Shown: piece after piece, positions 1 to 64,000 of the stretch | Numbering within the stretch: the stretch's first letter is position 1 | How the letters are laid out: each line of letters begins with the position of its first letter | Source: Haemaphysalis longicornis | Taxonomy: Eukaryota > Arthropoda > Arachnida > Ixodida > Ixodidae | Length of the DNA stretch: 64,000 nt | Reading direction: 5' to 3' | NCBI GenBank assembly: GCA_013339765.2 | Contig: CM023453.1 | Location: forward strand, 91,729,767 to 91,793,766 | The notes under the pieces: model-generated | Told to the model about the DNA's origin: nothing | Database searches by the model: none | What the model saw: the letters and a program-made list of their open reading frames with translations, nothing else | Program-made: the position numbers and the translations under genes

Positions 1-829
1 AGGATGAGCCCTACAAATACAAGACTATCACTCTTAATGCTTGCATAAAGTGGTAACCACATGCAGCGACGGCAACAAGCGTCGCGAAAAACTTTACTCA
101 AGAGATACAACAAACAGATAGTGTGCGTGACCGCGACAAGAGAGAAAAAATAACACTGCCACTAATGGGCTCCCGTCGTCGTCGCTGCTGCTCGTTTGTG
201 AGCTGCTTCTTCTGGAATCAAGCAGGCGACGGGCCGTGACCGCCCCCCGGCAGCATGTGGATAAATGTTTTCGCTTGTCGCTGTCGCCCACACTGCCTAT
301 TTGCTGTACCCGTTTAGTGACGTTTCTTGCGTAGCTCGTCGTCATCGCTGCGTGTGGTTACCTCTTAAGATTGCCACAGAAATCAAAAATAAGGCTGCGC
401 TCACAAATGTCACTGCAGCAGGGTTCAACTGTTACAAACAGACGTCAGACAGAGTAGGAAAGTATATGCCTGGCGCTGTGCGTGGTAGGTAATGCAGTGA
501 TTCTGTATACAAATGAGATACTCTAAGCAGTTAAGAAGCTCAAAACAGAAGCTAAGCACTCAGTTTTATTTGAGGGGCTTATTGCCAGCAGGTTTAAAAG
601 CAGAAGAAGGAGAAACATTCACAGCAGAAAGAAGTTATGTAATTGTTCGTGTAAAATATTTTTTATGTAGGGTTTGCAACTGCGTAGCGAATGCCCATAA
701 AACATGTCCGAAGTCCTGTACTTTGTAAAACGGTTTCAGGGCCTTTTCAAATCACATGTCAATGAGAGCCAACTTGAACATGTTTCTTTCTCTTTTTGTC
801 CCTCCCTGGTTTCTCTGTGTAAGGAGTTC
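1..829. other. No gene recognised
   Basis: Short open frames only, with no motif, repeat or splice pattern I can support. It lies upstream of the M13-like gene. Confidence 0.5.
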
Positions 830-1069
830 ACTCACCGCGGTGGCTCAGTTGCTAAGGCGTAGCGCTGCTGACAACGAGGTTGCGGATTCGATTCTCGGCC
901 ACGGCGGCCGCTTTTCTGATGAAGGGGAAAAGCAAAAACGCCCGTGTGTACGAGATTCCGGCGCACGTTAAAGATCCCCAGGTGGTCAAAATTAATCCGG
1001 AGCCCTCCACTACGGCGCGCCTCACCGCCTGCGTTGCCTCGGCGCATTAAACCCCTAGAATCAATCAAT
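830..1069 (+). mobile_element. Ruka-type tRNA-derived SINE, copy 1
   Basis: It starts with a tRNA-like head (A-box tggctcagttgctaagg, B-box-like gattcgattctc). The conserved body follows (aaagatccccaggtggtc, ggagccctccactacgg), and it ends aatcaatcaatt, a short remnant of the GATT-repeat tail. A 10-bp target duplication, taaggagttc, lies at 820-829 and again at 1079-1088, so both ends are defined. Confidence 0.92.
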
Positions 1070-1279
1070 TAACCTGTCTAAGGAGTTCTCTAACGGTTTG
1101 TATAAACTAACATTATACGTTGTTCTCAATTCTGGTAAAAGTTATTTTAGAGCGGGAACTGGGCGATTTGCTGCACAACTGGAAAGCCAACCTGGGTGAG
1201 CCCAAAAGACCATGGAACGACTAATAATATGAGTATCACTTAGGCAAACTAAGCGAGCCTCCTGAATTAGGTAAAAACC

Positions 1280-1525
1280 CCTGTAGATGATATCATAGCT
1301 GAAGCAATGAAAAAGGCATGGGCTTATGCTGACCATGTAGTCAGACGAAATGGAAACAGATGTACCAGAAGATTAACAGACTGAATACCAAGAGATGAGA
1401 CTGGAAGACGGGCAGGGCCAATAACTCCCTGAAGGGGCGAAATAAGAAAACTTGGGGTAAAGAATGGACTCAAATAGCGCAGGAAAGGAGTGGTTGTACG
1501 TAAATGGAAGAGCCCGTCGTCCTAG
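1280..1525 (+). pseudogene. LINE reverse-transcriptase C-terminal fragment (RTE-like), decayed
   Basis: One forward frame reads DIIAEAMKKAWAYADHVVRRNGNR and on through TRRLTD, stop, IPRDETGRRAGP, stop, EIRKLGVKEWTQIAQERSG. This matches the common LINE C-terminus (RWAGHVxRxxDNRWT, then WxPRxxKRxRGRPxTRW, then W.xxAQxRxxW). In-frame stops show it is dead. The clade assignment to RTE/CR1 type is from memory of the motif. Confidence 0.65.
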
Positions 1526-1560
1526 ACTGGTCGGAATCGGTTGTTGTCTTTCTGGCTGTA

Positions 1561-4227
1561 GCTTTTTGCTGGCTCCTTAACTTCCGAACTGCTGTACCGC
1601 GGTCCATGTAATATGTACACCGTTTTATTTACTATTAACCTACGCACAGCAACGCACTTGTAATATGATTATATTCATATATGAGAGAAAGGGGTTGCGA
1701 TGTTTTTTATCGCCTGATAATTTCCTAGACTGCCTTTACGCGTACCAGTGCATACCAACCTCACGTTGCGACCAATGCCATTCCAGAGATAGGAAATCAG
1801 CCATACGAAAAGTCTCAACAAGTACCATGGATCTAAGGATCTGCGGTACGAAGCTGCGAGAGAAGCAACAAGGAAACCGCGGCAAAAACAATATGTCGTT
1901 GCAGTACCTCAATGGGACAAAGCAACCTTCCGATTATTAAATTCAAGTACAAGGATAGCGAGAATGTGGCTCTAACTTGATGAATACCGACTGCGACACC
2001 TCATAAATTTTCTTAAGGAAAATATTTAGCTCCAATTAAATTCCAGGGCAGCAAGCTGTCTAGTCGGCCTGGATGGCCTTCTGCCTAGATGATCCAACGG
2101 GCCCGGGATGACCAGAAAGCCCGGAATCAGCTTCGCCCATGTGCCAGGCCAGCGGCCAGAAGCTTTTTTCGGCACGCCCGGGATCAATACCACTGCTCCT
2201 GACCGTGTTCGGGCTTGAAGCCATAGGCCTGAGCCATTAGTATTGTTACAACCTATACTGCACCATAACAGTTTCCGACGTGAACGGTAGAAAGTATCAT
2301 TAACAAGAATGTCACGTGTCTGAGTTTACTTCCACGGGCTCGGTTGATGCCAGTTGTGCGCATCATTCTAAAAACGATAGGCGTGAGGTCACTATGCTTT
2401 TATTTCAATGGCATTTCATGTACTGCATCATGTTTAATATGATTTTGGCATAAACATTATTTCTCTCGCACTCTTGGAAGCGGGATTACGTGCGAAGGTT
2501 GACCTAATCCAGAGAGTGTGGAAAGCAAAACACGTTTGTTTGTAATTTGTGAGTGAGCATACTTCCTAGCCAATGAGCTGAATGAAACTTGGAAGGACCC
2601 TAGCTTAATAATAGCGCATAATCATGGAGCTGCCAGTCTCCCTCCTGCTAAAGGAGTCTTACTGTTTGCGTGACACACCAACACCTGCTTGACACATTCA
2701 GGGAACCGGACAGGTCGCATTGAGCCATTTGACGTTGATGGTTAAACCTACCGCGAGCACACGGGCACGTCATCAGAAAGGGCGTGATGCCGATAGTCGT
2801 ACGTAGACGCCCCGTCCCTCCGTTATTCATCCCGTGCACGCATAACCGACAACCTGTTATGTTTGCGTCGCTAGAAGGGAAAGACATCGTCGAAAATGTC
2901 ATTCCGAATCCCCTTTAAACTGAATGAGTAATGTTGTCTCACGCCAGCGTTCCAAGCGGGCTAGTTGATGTTCATTCCGGAGGGATTCGCAGCTACTGGA
3001 CCAGCTGAAACTTTAGGCGCCGGTCGGATTTTCCTTGTTTCACACAAATCCGCACTTCCATTCGGGCCGACGCTTCTTTAGATCCCGCTCCCCTTCCTCC
3101 ATGCGAACTTCACGCCTCCGTTCCATAACGAGGTAAATCATGGAAGTCCTCGAGATTTATTCGAACGAAATAAAATGTTTGTAACACACCAACCCATACC
3201 CGAAACGCTCGATTGTGGAGGACAGCTTACAGGGCACATTGAGGTATGAGACTTCGACGTTCAAATTTCCCACCACCACAACGGGAATGTCATCACTAGC
3301 AGCACTGAAGCCCACCTGTGCGCGCACGCCCCCTTACTTGCATCCCCATATTTTTTGCGCTCTGCTCCTTGCTTGCTCTCAAGATGCCCTCGGTTTCATG
3401 CCTTGAATTTGTGTCGTTGTACAGTTGTTTTCCTCGATTACTTTGCTATGTTTTGAAGGTGTGCTTTTATGACTAGCAAATGGCAACTGAGTCAACACTT
3501 CTGCCTTAGCTGCCTATGCCAAAGATACAAATTGAGCTATTTCAATTTTGAAAAATACTTTATGACCTGTGAACGCATGCATAAAAAACAAGACAAAACT
3601 TACGCAGGGATAATTCTCTTCCGGCTTACACACACCTCATCACAACCCCCCTCCACCAAGAAGAACATTTTCACCAAAAGCGTAACCCACATGCACAAAA
3701 CAAAGGTCTAGCAAAGTGGCTCGTAGACATAATGTAACGCCTTTACAGTTAGGTGCTGCTGTTTGCGGACGATATATCAAGCACAAAATGTTCTTAGACT
3801 CTCTGCCTTCATTGCCTTGCAACTCCGTGCCTTAATACCTCGTGATAGCATTTTCCTCCAGAAGGAAGCAACTGGCCTTACTAAAAGCGGTATTTCGTTC
3901 AAGGGGACGTAATTTGTTTTTGGCACTTGCTTTGCGGCAGCTCACAAATTCTGCGTCATACTGCATTCTTGTCATTTTCATTCGGGGCCGCTCTTTACAA
4001 CGTTCTTTAATTAAATGAATACATATCCGGTGACGTATGAAGACGCAGATTTGAAAATAAACCAGATATTTGAGCACTTAACAATCTCTCTTCACCGCAT
4101 ATTAACACCCAACCTCTCCCACCTTCTGGCAGAAATTCTGTTACCCAAAAAGATGCTTGACACCCTATTTGCGCTTTAGGTCCCCTCCAGAAGGTGCGCG
4201 CTCGCATTCCTGAATTTTTTTTTTTCA
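1561..4227. other. No gene recognised
   Basis: No conserved motif or bounded repeat was found. A GC-richer patch at about 2040-2230 has no coding signal that I can defend. Confidence 0.4.
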
Positions 4228-4409
4228 TGTACTCCTCCCTCTAACGATGACGATGGCTGAACGCGAAGCTTTCTCGTAATGTCTTTGATTAGTCAATCCC
4301 ACACTTAGAGTATGTGCTACGGTGAAGGTACGCTCAATTTTCTAGAATACCCCCAGCAACTCTTGGGTGTTCACTCCGTATGTAGGCCTAACATTTTGGT
4401 TTGAGGTGC
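4228..4409 (+). repeat. Dispersed repeat, copy A
   Basis: This resembles 12350-12520 in the same orientation. Shared blocks in order are cgatgacgatggctgaacg, a caatccca segment, tgtgctac, agcaact.ttgggt and tatgtaggcctaa. No terminal repeats or coding potential were seen. Confidence 0.6.
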
Positions 4410-4893
4410 ATTGCGCCAATCGGTACATGCGGCTTGGCATTCGCTTCCCGCATGTCGAAATTGAGCAATCAGATAGACGTCGGCTTCATAACGCCCGGGA
4501 CCCAGTTTAGATTCCGACCATGGGAAGCGGTTTTTTCTTTCACTACATCCACGATCATTGATCATCATCGTCAGAGAACGTTCGCTTTCTTGCAGGTCGT
4601 GTTGGCGTAAAACGGCATCCGTGAAGACACTAATGCTTCGCTGTAATAAAAAATACGCGCACAAACCTGTAACCACACGTTTTTTTGATCCTACGCAGCC
4701 TTGTTCTTGCAGCCTTTTTTATGCGATGCTTGTTTAAAGTGAACCATTTTCACTTGTAGCTAGTCATGTTAGTGAGGGATTGGTTAATTGTTACCTTTAC
4801 TCAGGATATGTGAATTGGTTTCGCGTACCTCGTGACCCACCCGAGACGCAGAAGAAGAAGACGAAGCTGCTACAACAGTGTATTTGTGCGAAG

Positions 4894-60031
<55,138 letters not shown>

Positions 60032-60485
60032 GTGGCAACAGTGATCAACCAACTTTTAACTATGACGAAAGAGGATAATTTACTTTGGTGTTTAAAAGCG
60101 TCTGAAAAGACACGGATCACTTGGATGGTTTAGAGTTTGAAAACATCACATTCCTGTACACCGAGTTTATTTCTCCGCGCAAAAGCGAGAAATATTTCGA
60201 TGACTTCCTATGGGGGTGCCATTAAGTGGTATGCAGAGGAGTTGAATGAACAATGGTGAACTCGTTCGCCTTTTCTAAGCGCCCCTATCAACGATGGACT
60301 GCAACGGTTACTTGTGCCATAAAATGTCTTCATGTGTGTCATTTTGTGATTTCCAAAGTGTTTGTGCAATTTGCAGGTACACTGGCACTGAACAAATACG
60401 TTTGCTCTTCTTTATGTAGCCAAACTAGTTACATTGGCACAGATACACCCGCTTGTTTCTGTTTGTTCGTTTGCGTTTTTACCGA

Positions 60486-60491
60486 AATAAA
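60486..60491 (+). promoter_or_regulatory. Candidate poly(A) signal AATAAA of the M13-like gene
   Basis: AATAAA lies 455 nt after the stop codon, which is a plausible 3'-UTR length. A T/G-rich stretch (gatgtgtgtgtgagg) follows about 30 nt later, as expected downstream of a cleavage site. Confidence 0.5.
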
Positions 60492-60639
60492 TTTCATGGG
60501 TAATTGATAAAAATTGAATGATGTGTGTGTGAGGTGCCACTTTCCAAGGAAATAGTTTTAGCAAATGGAATATTTTGCTTCTTTCTTATTCCGTGCACAC
60601 ATCCATTCGGTGTATTCACCAGAAGTCCGCACACTAAAG

Positions 60640-60730
60640 AGAGAGAGAAGGCTCTTTAATGTAAACTGGTGAGGTCAGCCCTGCGTACAATAATGCGCTC
60701 GCTTTCCAAATTTCGCAAAACTATTAATTG
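60640..60730 (-). mobile_element. Possible LINE 3' tail fragment
   Basis: On the - strand, acattaaagagccttctctctctc resembles the tail form (AATAAAG...CTCTCT) of the tick LINEs elsewhere in the window. Very short. Confidence 0.35.
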
Positions 60731-61007
60731 AAAAAGTGAAAAGTCAATAACTTTGTGGCGCTTGACATCTGAATTTCAGGCAGGTGAGTAGAGTGAAAAG
60801 TACACATGAGCCACACTAAAGTGCAATTTTAGGCAAGTGTGTGGTGTGCCAGATTGTATGGTGATATAGTTCGGGATTTAAGACGAAAAAAAAACACAAG
60901 GAAGTTGCAAACAGCGTTGAGCACAAACAAACCCGATAGTAGTGATTCCCAGTAGAAGACAGACAAAACGAGGAAAGCGGCGGAAATTTGATGTCGCCCT
61001 GAAATTT

Positions 61008-61255
61008 GATTGATTGATTGATTGTGGGGTTTAACACGCCGACGCAACGCAGGCGATTGAGGTGCGCAGCTAGTTGGAGGGCTCCGGATCATTTTGACCA
61101 CCTGGGGATCTTTACGTGCGCCGAAATCTCGTTCACACGGGCCGTTTTGCTTCTCGCCTCCATCAGAAAAGCGGTGCCGCCGCGGCGGGAATCGACACCC
61201 GCGACCCTGTGCTCAGCAGCGCAACGGCCTTAGCCACTGAGCCACCGCGGCGGGT
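61008..61255 (-). mobile_element. Ruka-type SINE, copy 6
   Basis: Complete on the - strand: head (ccgccgcggtggctcagtgg), body and a tail of four GATT units. The target duplication tcgccctgaaattt (60994-61007) recurs as tcgcccttgaaattt (61256-61270), with one extra base. Confidence 0.94.
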
Positions 61256-61479
61256 TCGCCCTTGAAATTTGCTTTTGCCATCAAAGCACATAAGAGGGCT
61301 TATGTGAGCTCAGGTATGTTTTTCTTCCAAACATGAGATGATGTTTCAAATAATTGCGCTTAAAGACACGCCCTTAAAAATTTAGTACAAATTTGCTGTA
61401 CACATATGGCATACTTAAAAACAAGATTGCTCTATAGTTTCTTAAAGTGATAAGACATCACTATGGAGATATTGATTTT

Positions 61480-61625
61480 ATTTTTTTTTATTTGAAGTTT
61501 ATTTTTATTTTCACGTTTTAAAAGAGCGTACAAATAGTAATACCGAGGAGGTCCCGTAGTTAAAAAACTGTCGGGGGGACCTCCTGTGACAAAGTGCACA
61601 ACGGAACAGCGTAGAGTAGGCAACA
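61480..61625 (-). mobile_element. Possible retroposon 3' end with A/T-rich tail
   Basis: On the - strand, ggaggtccccccgacagttt and acgggacctcctcggtatta precede an (AAATA)-rich tail. ggaggtccc and ggacctcc form a short hairpin. It resembles LINE 3' ends from memory. No coding part. Confidence 0.4.
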
Positions 61626-64000
61626 AGTAAAAAACACATCAAACGAAAATGAGCAAAAACAGGCAGAAAGCAATACATATATGTATATACGCACATATAT
61701 ATACATTCATTTGTAGCAATACAAACATATGTCACATAAAAATTGCAGTAAAAACGATTCGACGTAAGAACAGAAGCACTGAAAAAAATGGCGCTACAAC
61801 AAAAAACACGTTTATTCATTAGGCCAAGGTAGATAATATGTTTGATATGTTTGATGGTATGTTTGATGGTAGATAAGATTTGATGGCGTATATTTTGTTT
61901 TTTGTTGTTGTTTGTTTGTTTTTTTTTTTGGGGGGGGGTTCTGTCTTTTCAACCGCAAGCACAAGGTAAATATTTTGCAATATATCCGGTGTTCGTCAGG
62001 GGCCATGGTTGGTTGGAGGTGATTAGCCCCTTGCGCTGTGATGAAAAACGTGCTCCTGCCGCCACGCACGCAGACTGTTCCGTGGTGCGTGGCTTGGGTT
62101 CTAAATTGCGTGCCGTGCCGCTGACGGTGGTGATGATGGGCTCATGAAAGAAGCCGGTGGTTACACAGCTAGGAAGTAATATTGTGTTACATGGCGAAAG
62201 CGTGGTTCACAAAAAATTCACAATCAGGTGTTGTAGGAGGAGAATTTCTTGCATTTTAGCTCCCTTTTCGGGACTTTATGTCTTGCCTTGGTTAATTTGT
62301 CTCGTCCGTCTTGGTTTATGAAGTATCAGATTGGCCGGTAACCTTTGTGCGATGTTTGATTTTTCGTTTTTGTCGTATAATCGCTGTCACTGCTTCTTAC
62401 GCCATCGTCATACTGCACACGTGTCATGACAAATAGCCGCGTAAGACGAGCTGAGGCCACATCGCATGCACTAAACAGCAACAAACATCCTGAGAAAAAA
62501 ACTCTCCAAGGCTTGAATCCTTCGCAACGTTTTGTGCATGGGCTCCAGTTTTACTGAGCCTAGCTTTAACCTGGTGCTCAAACACGTGTTACAGCAAACA
62601 AATTAACACCCATAAATGCAGCGCAGAATACAGCGATTTAGCACTATTTGAGTACAAACAGGTCCCGAACAAAAGGATTGGCTGAGGAGCACCGAACAAA
62701 TATCTAAAAACAGCCTGTTTGCCTAGGCGGGTTAACCAAGATGACGCTTCCACTGCGTTGCCGCAATCATCGCTAGAAAAGGGCCGATAGACTGTTCCGC
62801 GGATTGTACTGGCTTGTTTCTTGCCACTCATAATCGTATATTAGCTACGTAAACAGAAAAAACTGCAGCCTACACAGTCTGTATACAGCAATGAACTGAG
62901 TTTTGTTGCGCATTGCATAACATACACCACTCGGTACGGGATTAAGTGTGTGTGAAGGCTGTTAGTAAGAATATTTTCTTCAAGTTATCTAGTACATTAT
63001 ATTCTGGGTTAAAAGCTTTAACGAACTGAACTGACGCTCTCGCCCACCCCCTCTACACAAATTGTTTCTGCTTATTAGAGCTCTTCAATTATTCGATAAT
63101 GTCGTTCTGGCCTTTTATCATCTATAGCAGCATATTGAGGGTTTCAACCACACAAGACAGAACCCAGCAAAAAAACGGCACAGACAGGGCGATACATTTA
63201 TTTTCTTCTATTGATATGATTTGCGAGATGGCCGAGGTGAGAAGAGATCAGGGCTTTCTTACAGGCTAGGGCTGAAACTGCGGGAATCACAAAAGTTTGG
63301 TGTCTAAAATGCACTGCAACACCCATTGTATTTAGAGGCATGATTTTGAAAAACTGCAGACGGAATGCTTCCCGAATTGCATCTTCAGTCTGTTTGGATG
63401 CACCAGAAACCGTTAAGCTGAACGTTACGGTGCAGTTCAAACGGAAGACAAAGTCCATTACCTCTTACTTTATTTTTGCATAGCTTGGCGACGCAGTTGT
63501 ACTGTTTGCTTTTACAATTCTGAACTCAAAGTTGGAGATTTGGCTCTGTATCTAGGTTATTTGTAAACGCCGCCATCATTTGTTGAACTTCCCATGGCCA
63601 TTATACGTCTTAGGCAGCAGCAGCAAGTGATGCTTTTTTTTTTCAAAATGCATTGCCTTACACTAAACGGGACATGATGAGAATCGGTCCAGTTTTTTCG
63701 AATCAAGGGTTGTGAACTGGATTAGTGACGCACGTTGAACTTGCTGAACAACCAGGCCAAGAGGGGAAATAAACAATGGCGCTCAATAAAAAGAAGACAT
63801 TTCTCGGCTTTTCAAGTTTCATACTTCTGGTTTTGTAATGTCACAAAGTATACGTGGAAATTAAGCGGCAGCTGGCCATAAAAAGCTAGCAATGTTTTGC
63901 TTGTGAGAAATTAACAGCGCCAAAGAATATGAACGAGAGTTGTTGCAAAGCCCGAGGATTATGTCGCACTTGTCTGCTGTGAGAGTATGACGAGGCATGA
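61626..64000. other. Downstream flank, no gene recognised
   Basis: A short (catata)-type patch at 61674-61710, a poly-T/G run at 61917-61938 and tgtttgatggta-type repeats at 61840-61880. No frame with a motif; no splice pattern. Confidence 0.4.

Overview
The window is nuclear DNA of a hard tick (Ixodidae, most likely a metastriate such as Rhipicephalus or a relative). The evidence is the set of interspersed repeats: at least six copies of a tRNA-headed SINE with a GATT-repeat tail that matches the Ruka-type SINE described from Rhipicephalus, tick-style LINEs with an RNase H domain, hAT and TTAA-target transposons, and many fold-back elements. Coding density is very low, introns are long, and there is no operon structure, so most open frames are chance.

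One protein-coding gene can be followed almost across the whole window on the + strand, from 4894 to 60031. It encodes a single-pass type II membrane protein of the neprilysin (M13) family. I place nine coding exons: 4894-4983, 18614-18697, 20468-20572, 36905-37033, 37152-37256, 39338-39418, 52318-52661, 55750-56158 and 58727-60031. Together they are 2652 nt, predicting 883 residues. Every junction is in phase 0 except the exon 7/8 junction (phase 2), and the frame stays open throughout. Exons 1-6 encode a Pro/Ser/Thr-rich cytoplasmic tail. Exon 7 carries the membrane segment and the conserved start of the M13 ectodomain. Exons 8-9 carry the rest. The two zinc-binding motifs are degenerate: HExxH reads SEMAS, and ExxxD reads ELLVR. 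The product is therefore probably a pseudoenzyme.

The remaining DNA lies mainly in introns and is layered transposon history. Intron 1 (4984-18613) holds fold-back elements, a SINE split by a 2.3-kb hAT element, a LINE 3' end and a 380-bp tandem duplication. Intron 2 holds a 750-bp polypurine tract. Intron 3 (20573-36904) holds a fold-back element split by a LINE and a second tRNA-like SINE, a small basic repeat ORF, a TA-flanked MITE, and a 1.8-kb TTAA-flanked element. Intron 6 holds a decayed RT/RNase H LINE, tandem repeats, a homopolymer-rich stretch that may be a sequence-quality artefact, and TA microsatellites. Intron 7 holds a SINE carrying a nested 400-bp poly(A)-ended insert. Intron 8 holds a tandem array of tRNA-like units. 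Downstream of the gene are one more SINE copy and weak LINE tails.

Most repeat calls rest on target-site duplications, terminal inverted repeats or translated motifs visible in the sequence. Family names are assigned from memory of those families, not from a search.
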